Origin: Pseudomonas sp. stari2
GTDB lineage: Bacteria; Pseudomonadota; Gammaproteobacteria; Pseudomonadales; Pseudomonadaceae
Reading direction: 5' to 3'
Assembly (NCBI RefSeq): GCF_040760005.1
Contig: NZ_CP099760.1
Location: forward strand, 1,979,501 to 2,043,500
Length of the DNA stretch: 64,000 nt
Shown here one piece after another: positions 8,789 through 17,087 of this stretch. The number at the start of each line of letters is the position of its first letter. Within the stretch, counting starts at the first letter, position 1. The notes below the pieces were generated by a model. That model saw nothing but the letters and a program-made list of their open reading frames with translations, was not told the origin of the DNA and searched no databases. Both the position numbers and the translations under genes were made by a program.

Positions 8789-9163
8789 TTACACAGAGGT
8801 CTGCGACGGCGTTAGTTCCAGATTATTCAGCACCCGATTCGCAGCCAGCTCCCCGAGCATGATCAGTTGCCCGATGCCCGTCAGTGTCCTGCGCTGCGAA
8901 GCGGGCATGAAGTGAGCGAAGTCATTGGCGATGGTTCTGGCGGAAGCGAGGGTTTCGCAGAGTTCGACCAGCAGCTCTTCGTTTTTGAAGTCCGCGGTGA
9001 CGGCAAACATCCGGCGGGTTCTGCGGGGCGGTGGCGTGGAGCCGGGCGGGCAGAGATAGTGATCGAGGGCGCGGTCGGCGGCTTCGTGAAGCTTTCTGGA
9101 GTCGAGGGATTCGTAGGGCGAGGCGGGGTCGGTTTCGGGTGGGTTGGGTGTTGGTTTGATCAT
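8789..9163 (-). CDS. DUF6124 family protein
   Basis: A 124-residue protein of unknown function. Its N-terminal pattern (TPNPPETDPASPYESLDSRK, then LHEAADRALDHYL) is typical of a small family found in many copies in Pseudomonas genomes and called DUF6124. It is hydrophilic at the start and helical afterwards, with no signal peptide or membrane segment. A ribosome site (ATAGGAG) precedes the ATG at 9163. A structured leader that resembles C4 antisense RNA lies upstream (9214-9289, same strand), so expression may be controlled in the leader. No neighbour suggests a function. Confidence 0.8.
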   Translation of the reverse strand: MIKPTPNPPETDPASPYESLDSRKLHEAADRALDHYLCPPGSTPPPRRTRRMFAVTADFKNEELLVELCETLASARTIANDFAHFMPASQRRTLTGIGQLIMLGELAANRVLNNLELTPSQTSV

Positions 9164-9213
9164 GGTGAAACTCCTATAAAGTGGAGCCGCCCGGAACTAT
9201 CGCTAAACAGTAA

Positions 9214-9289
9214 GGTGGCGGCTGTACGCAGGTTAGCGAACCGGTTATAGGCACCCGGCAGACCCGAGGGTCTCCCGCATACAGCCACC
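9214..9289 (-). ncRNA. structured leader RNA resembling C4 antisense RNA
   Basis: Read on the minus strand, GGTGGCTGTATGCGG pairs with CTGCGTACAGCC(GCC)ACC to close a long stem. Inside are two hairpins: AGACCC-TC-GGGTCT, and CCGG with CCGG around a short loop. This arrangement recalls the phage P1/P7-type C4 antisense RNA, which is frequent in bacterial genomes upstream of small genes. It ends about 50 bases before the DUF6124 start codon. The base pairing is visible; the family assignment is from memory and needs a covariance-model search against Rfam RF01695. Confidence 0.5.
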
Positions 9290-9685
9290 ATAGCGGAGTT
9301 GCAGACATAGAGTCTGCGACAAGGCATGGAGCGCTGGTGCACCTATTTATGATTCGAGTCGCTAAACCCGATCGCTGATTCGTCAGCGACCGACCCACAA
9401 TAGAACCCGACCCCAAGGCGCACAAGCCGGCGGATTCTGGCGTAGCTGTAGGCAATGGCGCAAGAATTCGTAGCCTTCAAGGCGTATCTGAAGGTGTCTT
9501 TTAAACACCCGAGTTTTAAAGACTCTGGGTGCCGTCGGTCTGAAAGGTCCCGCGACCTGTTAGTTCTGACAGTAGACGCGTGTTGTTCCCTGGCGCCTCA
9601 TAAACCCGGAACTCACGCCGCTGCCTCTTCGCACTCTGCGAACGCGGCGGGTGATAACTCATTCAGTGGAGATCCGGGGTAGATC
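9290..9685. other. intergenic region without a recognised gene
   Basis: This 396-base stretch separates the DUF6124 leader from the unknown gene at 9686. It should hold promoters for both, but no clear sigma-70 pair was found. A weak stem, CACCC...GGGTG near 9508-9533, is present. Short open frames here look like shadows without ribosome sites. Confidence 0.5.
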
Positions 9686-10354
9686 ATGACGAGGCGCATT
9701 TATCGAAAACTGCCGGGCATGGAGATGGAGTTCGATTCAGGGAAGCTGGAAAGGGACGCAGGAGAGCGGGCCATTTTCTATGAGGTGACGTTCAACCTGA
9801 AGCTGGACTTTCTCAACTTTCTGGTCACGGCCAATCAGTTCATTCCGAATTATCTGGATAATCCCATCAATGCGATCCGACCTGAACTGGCCGGGTTTGC
9901 GTATCACTACTCCTACAACTACTTCTTTGGCGCCGCCGGTAATATCAGCGATAACCCTTCGTTGTTCGCTCTATTCACCGACCCCGGTCATTACATGAAC
10001 CAGTGGGCGAGTGATGGCGGGCCCGTAGAGCGACGGTATGGAAAACCCTCATTCACGGTGGCCGGCAACCAATTGCGCATTACGACGCGGCAGTATTTTC
10101 GACTGGATGCGGGGGCTCCTCCAATCGAAATAACAGATCTGCCGTTCATTCGTTTCGAATGGGCCTTGAACCTGATGGAGGGTCATGTGCAGCCTGTTGG
10201 TGTCGCGCCTGTCACCGTTGTAGTGCTGATGTATACGGAGGAAGACGTTGTCGATGTCGATGGTCACAGTGTGTTCAGGGGCACACGCTATCTGGATAAT
10301 GCAGCCCTTTCCTTCGGTCCGATCACTTCAGCGCACATTTTGGTAGCCAGTTGA
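9686..10354 (+). CDS. hypothetical protein, 222 residues
   Basis: I do not recognise this protein. It starts at ATG 9686 and has no signal peptide or membrane segment. The sequence is rich in aromatic residues (for example FAYHYSYNYFFGAAG and RYGKPSFTVAGNQLR) with alternating hydrophobic residues that suggest a beta-sandwich fold. Its codon use is less G+C-rich than the flagellar genes on either side, and it lies in the variable stretch between flhB and flhA, so it may be acquired. Function is unknown; there is no motif for catalysis that I can point to. Confidence 0.6.
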   Translation: MTRRIYRKLPGMEMEFDSGKLERDAGERAIFYEVTFNLKLDFLNFLVTANQFIPNYLDNPINAIRPELAGFAYHYSYNYFFGAAGNISDNPSLFALFTDPGHYMNQWASDGGPVERRYGKPSFTVAGNQLRITTRQYFRLDAGAPPIEITDLPFIRFEWALNLMEGHVQPVGVAPVTVVVLMYTEEDVVDVDGHSVFRGTRYLDNAALSFGPITSAHILVAS

Positions 10355-10464
10355 CTGTCGAGGTTCCACCTCAGTGAAGATTGCTGCATAGGGGGCGGGC
10401 GCACGGCGTGCGAGCCGCCCATTTGTGCATTCGCTACCCCCTCTGTTTCACGCCTTGGCAAAAG

Positions 10465-10481
10465 TTGGAAGGCTTCTTGCA
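10465..10481 (+). promoter_or_regulatory. candidate sigma-54 (RpoN) promoter for flhA
   Basis: TTGGAAGGCTTCTTGCA carries GG and GC ten bases apart and the TTGCA -12 element, close to the consensus TGGCACG-N4-TTGCA. It lies about 62 bases before the flhA start. In P. aeruginosa flhA is a FleQ/RpoN-dependent class II gene, which fits. The enhancer site was not identified. Confidence 0.6.
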
Positions 10482-10542
10482 GTAGCCGCCGTGCGCCCGC
10501 TCTGGGCGTCAAAAGTTTGCTTTAAAGGAACGGGGAAAACCG

Positions 10543-12672
10543 GTGGATCGCTCTCAGTTAATCAACAGTGCTCGCTCGAACATTGCCGACCTCAGTCGGG
10601 GCAATCTGGGTGTGCCGCTGTTGCTGCTGGTCATGCTGGCGATGATGATGTTGCCGGTGCCGCCGTTCCTGCTCGACGTGTTCTTCACCTTCAACATTGC
10701 CCTGTCCATCGTCGTGCTGCTGGTCTGCGTGTACGCCTTGCGGCCGCTGGATTTTGCGGTGTTCCCGACGATCCTGCTGGTGGCGACGCTGTTGCGACTG
10801 GCGCTGAACGTGGCGTCGACGCGGGTGGTAATGCTCCACGGTCAGGACGGCCACGCCGCCGCCGGTAAGGTGATCCAGGCCTTCGGTGAGGTGGTGATCG
10901 GTGGTAACTACGTGGTCGGTATCGTGGTCTTCGCGATCTTGATGATCATCAACTTCGTCGTGGTGACCAAAGGTGCGGGGCGGATTTCCGAGGTGAGCGC
11001 GCGCTTCACCCTCGACGCGATGCCCGGCAAACAAATGGCCATCGACGCCGACCTCAACGCCGGTCTGATCGACCAGGCGCAGGCCAAGGCCCGTCGTCAG
11101 GAAGTGGCCCAGGAGGCAGAGTTCTACGGTTCGATGGACGGTGCCAGCAAGTTCGTCCGCGGTGACGCCATCGCCGGCCTGCTGATTCTGTTCATCAACC
11201 TGATCGGCGGTATGGCGGTCGGTATCTTCCAGCACAACATGTCCTTCGCTGACGCGGGCAAGGTTTACGCCTTGCTGACCATCGGTGACGGTTTAGTGGC
11301 GCAATTGCCATCACTGTTGTTATCTACAGCTGCAGCAATCATGGTGACCCGTGCTTCCGGTTCGGAAGACATGGGCAAACAGATCAATCGCCAGATGTTC
11401 GCCTCGCCAAAAGCGCTGGCGGTGGCGGCCGGTCTGATGGCGGTCATGGGGCTGGTGCCGGGCATGCCGCACTTCTCGTTCCTGAGCATGGCCGCCCTGG
11501 CTGCCGGTGGCGCTTACCTGTTCTGGAAGAAGCAGAGCGTGGCCAAGGTGCAGGCGCTGGAAGAGGTCAAGCGGCAGCAGGAACTGCTGCCGTCGCCGGC
11601 CCGCGCCATGGAAACCAAGGAGCTGGGCTGGGACGACGTGACCCCGATCGACATGATCGGCCTGGAAGTCGGCTACCGCCTGATTCCGCTGGTGGACCGC
11701 AACCAGGGCGGGCAATTGCTGGCGCGGATCAAGGGCGTGCGCAAGAAGCTCTCGCAGGATCTGGGCTTCCTGATGCCGACCGTGCACATCCGCGACAACC
11801 TCGACCTGGCGCCGAGCGCCTATCGCCTGACCCTGATGGGCGTGATCCTGGCCGAGGCCGAGATCTACCCGGATCGCGAACTGGCGATCAACCCGGGGCA
11901 GGTCTACGGCACGCTCAACGGCATTACCGCCAAAGATCCGGCTTTCGGCCTGGAGGCGGTGTGGATCGAAGTCAGCCAGCGCTCCCAGGCGCAATCGCTC
12001 GGGTACACCGTGGTGGACGCCAGTACCGTGGTCGCCACGCACTTGAACCAGATTCTGTACAAGCACTCCAGTGAGTTGATCGGTCACGAGGAAGTGCAGC
12101 AACTCATGCAATTGCTGGCCAAGAGCTCGCCGAAACTGGCTGAAGAGCTGGTGCCGGGTGTGGTCACGTTGTCGCAGCTGCTGAAAGTGTTGCAGGCGCT
12201 GCTGGCCGAACACGTGCCGGTGCGCGACATCCGCAGCATTGCCGAAGCCATCGCCAACAACGCCGCGAAGAGTCAAGATACCGCCGCGCTGGTGGCTGCC
12301 GTGCGCGTCGGCGTTTCGCGCGCCATCGTCCAAAGCATTGTAGGGACTGAGTCCGAGCTGCCAGTTATCACGCTGGAGCCAAGGTTGGAACAAATATTGC
12401 TCAATAGTCTGCAGAAGGCAGGACAAGGCTCGGAAGAGGGCGTTCTGCTGGAGCCAAGCATGGCCGAGAAGCTGCAGCGTTCGCTCATCGAAGCGGCGCA
12501 GCGTCAGGAAATGCAAGGTCAGCCGGTGATCCTGTTGGTAGCAGGCCCGGTTCGCGCGATGCTCTCGCGCTTTGGCCGCCTGGCAGTCCCAGGACTGCAC
12601 GTGCTGGCCTACCAGGAAATTCCGGACAACAAGCAAGTGACCATCGTTGCGACAGTAGGGCCCAACGGCTGA
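10543..12672 (+). CDS. flhA: flagellar export apparatus protein FlhA
   Basis: FlhA is the large export-gate protein that couples proton flow to substrate transfer and binds chaperone-substrate complexes. The 709-residue protein has about eight N-terminal membrane helices and the FHIPEP-type loop (GRISEVSARFTLDAMPGKQM, about residues 146-165). A cytoplasmic domain of about 350 residues follows, ending in VATVGPNG. It starts at GTG 10543 behind GGGGAAA. It is the first gene of flhA-flhF-fleN-fliA; flhF starts 11 bases after the stop. Confidence 0.97.
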   Translation: MDRSQLINSARSNIADLSRGNLGVPLLLLVMLAMMMLPVPPFLLDVFFTFNIALSIVVLLVCVYALRPLDFAVFPTILLVATLLRLALNVASTRVVMLHGQDGHAAAGKVIQAFGEVVIGGNYVVGIVVFAILMIINFVVVTKGAGRISEVSARFTLDAMPGKQMAIDADLNAGLIDQAQAKARRQEVAQEAEFYGSMDGASKFVRGDAIAGLLILFINLIGGMAVGIFQHNMSFADAGKVYALLTIGDGLVAQLPSLLLSTAAAIMVTRASGSEDMGKQINRQMFASPKALAVAAGLMAVMGLVPGMPHFSFLSMAALAAGGAYLFWKKQSVAKVQALEEVKRQQELLPSPARAMETKELGWDDVTPIDMIGLEVGYRLIPLVDRNQGGQLLARIKGVRKKLSQDLGFLMPTVHIRDNLDLAPSAYRLTLMGVILAEAEIYPDRELAINPGQVYGTLNGITAKDPAFGLEAVWIEVSQRSQAQSLGYTVVDASTVVATHLNQILYKHSSELIGHEEVQQLMQLLAKSSPKLAEELVPGVVTLSQLLKVLQALLAEHVPVRDIRSIAEAIANNAAKSQDTAALVAAVRVGVSRAIVQSIVGTESELPVITLEPRLEQILLNSLQKAGQGSEEGVLLEPSMAEKLQRSLIEAAQRQEMQGQPVILLVAGPVRAMLSRFGRLAVPGLHVLAYQEIPDNKQVTIVATVGPNG

Positions 12673-12683
12673 GGTAGTGGTTT

Positions 12684-14024
12684 ATGCAAGTTAAGCGTTT
12701 TTTCGCCGCCGATATGCGTCAGGCCATGAAGCTGGTTCGTGATGAGCTGGGCGCTGATGCCGCCATCATTGGCAACCGCCGCATTGCCGGCGGCGTCGAG
12801 CTGACGGCGGCGCTGGATTACAAACTGTCGGCTCTGGCGCCACGGGTTCCGAACATGGAACTCGAAGACGAGCTGCGCAAGACCCAGTCGCGCATCGTTA
12901 CCGCCCAGGCCGAGCTGAGCATGCGTGGTGAGGCCGACGGCAACACCAATCGCCAGTTGTTCTCCGGTCTGCCATTGACCGCCGGCCTGCCGCTGACGGC
13001 GGCCGAGCCTCTGACAGAACCGACGTACGCCGCACCGGCCCGTCCAGCCCCGGCACCTGCGCCGGCTGCCGCTGGCGTCGATCCGCGTGCGCTGGATTCG
13101 ATGCGTTTCGAACTCAACAGCCTGCGCGAACTGATGGAAGTGCAGCTCGGCACCCTGGCCTGGAATCAGCTGCAAGGCAGCCGTCCGGCCCAGGCCAATC
13201 TGTATCGTCGTCTGCAGCGCATCGGTCTGTCCGGTCCGTTGTCCCGCGACCTGCTGGCGCTGACCAGCGATATCGAAGAGCCTCGTCAGGCCTGGCGCAT
13301 GTTGCTCGCGCACCTGGCGCGGATGATTGCCACGCCGGAAGTCGAGCCGCTGGAAGAGGGCGGAGTGATTGCCATGGTCGGCCCGGCCGGCATGGGCAAG
13401 ACCACCACCCTGGCCAAGCTGGCTGCCCGTTATGTGCTCAAGTACGGCGCGCAGAACATTGCGCTGGTGAGCATGGACAGTTTCCGCATCGGCGCTCAGG
13501 AACAGCTGAAAACCCTGGGCCGGATCCTCAATGTGTCGGTGACCCACGTCGACCCGGGCCAGTCCCTGGTGCAGGCGCTGGATCCACTGCTGCGCAAACG
13601 CGTGGTGCTGATCGATACCGCCGGCCTGCAGGCCAGCGATCCGGCACTGCGCATGCAGCTGGAAAGTCTGGCCGGTCGTGGCATTCGGTCGAAAAATTAT
13701 CTGGTGCTGGCAACCACCAGCCAGAAACAGGTTCTAACCGCCGCTTATCACAGTTACAAGCGTTGCGGGCTCGCCGGGTGCATCCTGACTAAACTGGATG
13801 AGACGGCCAGCCTTGGCGAAGTGCTGAGTCTGGCGATCAGTCATGAACTGCCGGTCGCCTACCTGACCGATGGCCCCCGGATTCCGGATGATCTGCATCT
13901 GCCGCGCCGTCATCAATTGGTCAGCCGCGCCGTCAGCGTGCAAATGCAGGAAGAACCCAGCGAAGAAGCCATGGCTGACATGTTCGCTGATATCTACCAC
14001 AGCCCGACCAAGCAGGTTGGCTGA
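12684..14024 (+). CDS. flhF: flagellar placement GTPase FlhF
   Basis: FlhF is an SRP-type GTPase that sets the polar site of flagellum assembly. The 446-residue protein has the N-terminal B domain (MQVKRFFAADMRQAMKLVRD), a Pro/Ala-rich linker at about residues 110-132, and the NG GTPase domain with P-loop GPAGMGKTT at about residues 233-241. Later G motifs include DSFRIGAQEQ, DTAG and TKLDE. It follows flhA and precedes its antagonist fleN, the usual polar flagellate order. Confidence 0.96.
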   Translation: MQVKRFFAADMRQAMKLVRDELGADAAIIGNRRIAGGVELTAALDYKLSALAPRVPNMELEDELRKTQSRIVTAQAELSMRGEADGNTNRQLFSGLPLTAGLPLTAAEPLTEPTYAAPARPAPAPAPAAAGVDPRALDSMRFELNSLRELMEVQLGTLAWNQLQGSRPAQANLYRRLQRIGLSGPLSRDLLALTSDIEEPRQAWRMLLAHLARMIATPEVEPLEEGGVIAMVGPAGMGKTTTLAKLAARYVLKYGAQNIALVSMDSFRIGAQEQLKTLGRILNVSVTHVDPGQSLVQALDPLLRKRVVLIDTAGLQASDPALRMQLESLAGRGIRSKNYLVLATTSQKQVLTAAYHSYKRCGLAGCILTKLDETASLGEVLSLAISHELPVAYLTDGPRIPDDLHLPRRHQLVSRAVSVQMQEEPSEEAMADMFADIYHSPTKQVG

Positions 14025-14137
14025 GGTAATGAACAGTTTTTGTACCTACATCGATGGTCTGCCACGCATTGTTCCGGTTGTGAACGCGCAGCCAGTAATG
14101 TGGCCTCCGTCTATGCAAGACAAGGTAAAGAAATAAC

Positions 14138-14968
14138 ATGGGCAGCATGCATCCCGTACAGGTGATCGCGGTGACCGGCGGCAAAGGTGGCGTCGGCAAG
14201 ACTAACGTGTCAGTGAACTTGTCCCTGGCGCTGGCAGAGCTTGGCCGTCGGGTCATGCTGCTGGACGCCGACCTGGGTCTGGCGAACGTCGACGTTCTGC
14301 TGGGCCTCACGCCCAAACGTACCCTGGCCGATGTGATCGAGGGCCGCTGCGAGCTGCGCGACGTGCTGTTGCAAGGTCCCGGCGGGATCCGCATCGTGCC
14401 GGCCGCTTCTGGCACCCAGAGCATGGTTCATCTGAGTCCGGCCCAGCATGCCGGCCTGATCCAGGCGTTCAGCGATATCGGCGACAATCTCGATGTGTTG
14501 GTGATCGACACCGCTGCGGGTATCGGTGACTCGGTAGTCAGTTTTGTTCGCGCTGCGCAAGAAGTGTTGCTGGTGGTCTGCGACGAGCCGACCTCGATTA
14601 CCGACGCCTACGCGCTGATCAAACTGCTGAACCGCGATTACGGCATGAACCGCTTCCGCGTCCTGGCCAACATGGCCCAGAGCCCGCAGGAAGGTCGCAA
14701 TCTGTTCGCCAAGTTGACCAAGGTCACGGATCGCTTCCTTGACGTCGCCCTACAATACGTCGGCGCGGTGCCTTACGACGAAAGCGTGCGCAAGGCGGTG
14801 CAGAAGCAGCGTGCGGTCTATGAAGCTTTCCCGCGTTCCAAGTGCGCACTGGCGTTCAAGGCGATCGCACAGAAGGTCGACACCTGGCCGCTGCCCGCCA
14901 ACCCGCGCGGCCACCTCGAATTTTTCGTCGAGCGCCTCGTGCAGCAAACGGCAGGACCTGTGCTATGA
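14138..14968 (+). CDS. fleN: flagellar number regulator FleN (FlhG), MinD-like ATPase
   Basis: FleN is a MinD/ParA-type ATPase that limits flagellar number by restraining the activator FleQ. The 276-residue protein has a deviant Walker A motif, KGGVGKT, at residues 15-21, and then LLDADLGLANVD and VIDTAAG. It lies 113 bases after flhF; the gap has no recognised gene. Its stop overlaps the fliA start (ATGA). Confidence 0.96.
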   Translation: MGSMHPVQVIAVTGGKGGVGKTNVSVNLSLALAELGRRVMLLDADLGLANVDVLLGLTPKRTLADVIEGRCELRDVLLQGPGGIRIVPAASGTQSMVHLSPAQHAGLIQAFSDIGDNLDVLVIDTAAGIGDSVVSFVRAAQEVLLVVCDEPTSITDAYALIKLLNRDYGMNRFRVLANMAQSPQEGRNLFAKLTKVTDRFLDVALQYVGAVPYDESVRKAVQKQRAVYEAFPRSKCALAFKAIAQKVDTWPLPANPRGHLEFFVERLVQQTAGPVL

Positions 14969-15705
14969 CCGCCAGCGGTATGAATTTCTACAAGAAGTCG
15001 GCACGTGACGCGCAGTACGAACTGATCGAGCGTTACGCGCCACTGGTCAAACGCATTGCTTACCACTTGCTGGCGCGATTGCCTGCCAGTGTGCAGGTCG
15101 AAGACCTGATCCAGGCCGGGATGATCGGCCTGCTCGAAGTCTCGACCAAATACGACGCCAGCAAAGGCGCCAGTTTCGAAACGTACGCGGGCATCCGGAT
15201 CCGCGGCGCCATGCTCGATGAAGTACGCAAGGGGGACTGGGCACCACGCTCGGTTCACCGTAACACCCGTATGGTCAGCGACGCGATTCGCTCGATTGAA
15301 GCTAAAACCGGCCGTGACGCTAAAGATCACGAGGTTGCGGCCGAACTCCAATTGAGTCTCGACGATTACTACGGGATTTTGAATGACACCCTGGGCAGCC
15401 GACTGTTCAGTTTCGACGACCTGTTGCAGGACGGCGAACACGAAGGGCTGCACGAGGATGGCGCCAGTGCTCATCTTGAGCCGTCGCGCGATCTGGAAGA
15501 TGAGCGCTTCCAGGCTGCGTTGGCGGACGCGATTGCCAATTTGCCGGAGCGTGAGCGACTGGTGTTGGCGCTGTACTACGACGAAGAGCTGAACCTCAAG
15601 GAAATCGGTGAAGTCCTTGGCGTCAGTGAATCGCGGGTCAGCCAGTTACATAGCCAGTGCGCGGCCCGCTTGCGGGGGCGTTTGGGGGAGTGGCGAGCGC
15701 GCTGA
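14965..15705 (+). CDS. fliA: flagellar sigma factor FliA (sigma-28)
   Basis: FliA directs RNA polymerase to late flagellar and chemotaxis promoters. From ATG 14965, which overlaps the fleN stop, the product is 246 residues, the normal family length. Region 2 is seen in QVEDLIQAGMIGLLE and FETYAGIRIRGAMLDEVR. Region 4 is seen in LKEIGEVLGVSESRVSQLHS. A longer in-frame opening 123 bases upstream lies inside fleN and lacks family similarity. A gap of about 150 bases without a clear promoter separates it from cheY. Confidence 0.96.
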   Translation: MTASGMNFYKKSARDAQYELIERYAPLVKRIAYHLLARLPASVQVEDLIQAGMIGLLEVSTKYDASKGASFETYAGIRIRGAMLDEVRKGDWAPRSVHRNTRMVSDAIRSIEAKTGRDAKDHEVAAELQLSLDDYYGILNDTLGSRLFSFDDLLQDGEHEGLHEDGASAHLEPSRDLEDERFQAALADAIANLPERERLVLALYYDEELNLKEIGEVLGVSESRVSQLHSQCAARLRGRLGEWRAR

Positions 15706-15860
15706 AGGCAGTGTGGGGACGCTGCGAACGAGGCTGGTGCGGTGGTGAACGGCACCGGTCTTGCTCTGTTGTGCTCCAGACAGTCATCGAGTGTTTTGCC
15801 GGATTGATTGAAATGGCGCGTCCAGGTGCTGGGCGCGTTTAAGACTGCTTGGAGGTCGAA

Positions 15861-16244
15861 TTGAACAAAGACATGAAAATCCTCATCGTTGATGACTTCT
15901 CAACGATGCGGCGGATCATCAAGAACCTGTTGCGTGACCTCGGGTTCACCAACACCGTTGAAGCCGACGATGGCACCACTGCCATTCCGGTACTCAACAG
16001 CGGCAGCATCGACTTTCTGGTGACCGACTGGAACATGCCTGGCATGACCGGTATCGACTTGCTGCGTCACGTGCGCGCCGATGAAAAACTCAAGCACCTG
16101 CCAGTGCTGATGGTGACTGCTGAAGCCAAGCGCGAGCAGATCATCGAAGCGGCCCAGGCCGGTGTTAACGGCTACGTGGTCAAACCTTTCACGGCTCAGG
16201 CGCTGAAAGAAAAAATCGAGAAGATTTTCGAACGCATCGGCTGA
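15861..16244 (+). CDS. cheY: chemotaxis response regulator CheY
   Basis: CheY is the single-domain receiver that, when phosphorylated by CheA, binds FliM and changes rotation. The receiver shows the acidic pair DD ([12 protein letters not shown]), the phospho-acceptor Asp in [11 protein letters not shown], Thr in MVTAEA and Lys in VVKPFTA. A TTG at 15861 follows GGAGGT with correct spacing and gives 127 residues. The first ATG, at 15873, gives 123 residues but is 16 bases from that ribosome site. The TTG start is my choice; the ATG is the common annotation. Confidence 0.95.
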   Translation: MNKDMKILIVDDFSTMRRIIKNLLRDLGFTNTVEADDGTTAIPVLNSGSIDFLVTDWNMPGMTGIDLLRHVRADEKLKHLPVLMVTAEAKREQIIEAAQAGVNGYVVKPFTAQALKEKIEKIFERIG

Positions 16245-16261
16245 TGACGCGCGGGGGAGCT

Positions 16262-17050
16262 ATGGAGCATAAAGAATCTTCACAGGGCGACTTCGAGTCG
16301 ACGCTGAAAAAACACGCGGTCGAACTGGTCGAAAGCCTTGAAAAAGGCAGGTTCGGCGACGCTGTGCAACTGATCCATGAGCTCAATCAGACCCGTGACC
16401 GTGGCCTGTACCAGGAAGTCGGCAAGCTCACGCGCGAACTGCACAGTGCAATCGTCAACTTCCAGATCGACCCGCACATGCCGCAGGCCGAGGAAGTGTC
16501 GCAGATCACTGATGCGACCGAGCGCCTGAGCTATGTGGTCAAGCTGACCGAAGCGGCGGCCAACCGCACCATGGACCTGGTGGAAAGCGCCACGCCGGTG
16601 GTCAATGGTCTGGCTGACGAAGCCCAGGCATTGAGTGCCGACTGGGGACGCTTCATGCGTCGTGAAGTCGGGGCTGAGGAGTTCCGCGAGCTGGCGCGTC
16701 GGGTCGACGGTTTTCTGACACGCAGCAGCACCGACAACCGCGCAGTGTCGAGCAACCTCAACGACATTCTGCTGGCCCAGGATTACCAGGACCTCACAGG
16801 TCAAGTGATCAAGCGCGTGACCCAGTTGGTCACCGAAGTCGAAAGCAATCTGCTCAAACTCGTGCTCATGGCCAGCCAGGTGGACCGCTTTGCGGGCATC
16901 GAACATGACCGTGCTGCAATGCTCGCTGAAAAAGATCCACAAAAACATCTCTCGCAGGGTGAAGGTCCGCAGATTCATGCCGATAAACGAGAAGACGTTG
17001 TGTCCGGTCAGGACGATGTGGACGATTTGTTATCCAGCCTTGGATTTTAG
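16262..17050 (+). CDS. cheZ: CheY-P phosphatase CheZ
   Basis: CheZ removes the phosphate from CheY. The 262-residue protein is a long helical hairpin. The catalytic region DILLAQDYQDLTGQVIKR contains the conserved Asp and Gln, and the C-terminal CheY-binding tail DDVDDLLSSLGF is intact. The start at 16262 follows GGGGGAGC directly; an upstream ATG at 16244 overlaps the cheY stop region and lacks its own site. The gene is part of cheY-cheZ-cheA-cheB. Confidence 0.95.
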   Translation: MEHKESSQGDFESTLKKHAVELVESLEKGRFGDAVQLIHELNQTRDRGLYQEVGKLTRELHSAIVNFQIDPHMPQAEEVSQITDATERLSYVVKLTEAAANRTMDLVESATPVVNGLADEAQALSADWGRFMRREVGAEEFRELARRVDGFLTRSSTDNRAVSSNLNDILLAQDYQDLTGQVIKRVTQLVTEVESNLLKLVLMASQVDRFAGIEHDRAAMLAEKDPQKHLSQGEGPQIHADKREDVVSGQDDVDDLLSSLGF

Positions 17051-17087
17051 TTTTCTGGGTTTTTAGACCTGTAGGAGCACCCCATTA

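Noticed and set aside
14842..14964. N-terminal extension of fliA
   Set aside because: The extension lies within fleN and lacks sigma-factor similarity. ATG 14965 overlaps the fleN stop and gives the standard length.
15706..15860. Possible sigma-28 promoter before cheY
   Set aside because: A GCCGGATT-like stretch exists, but there is no TAAA-type -35 element at the right distance.
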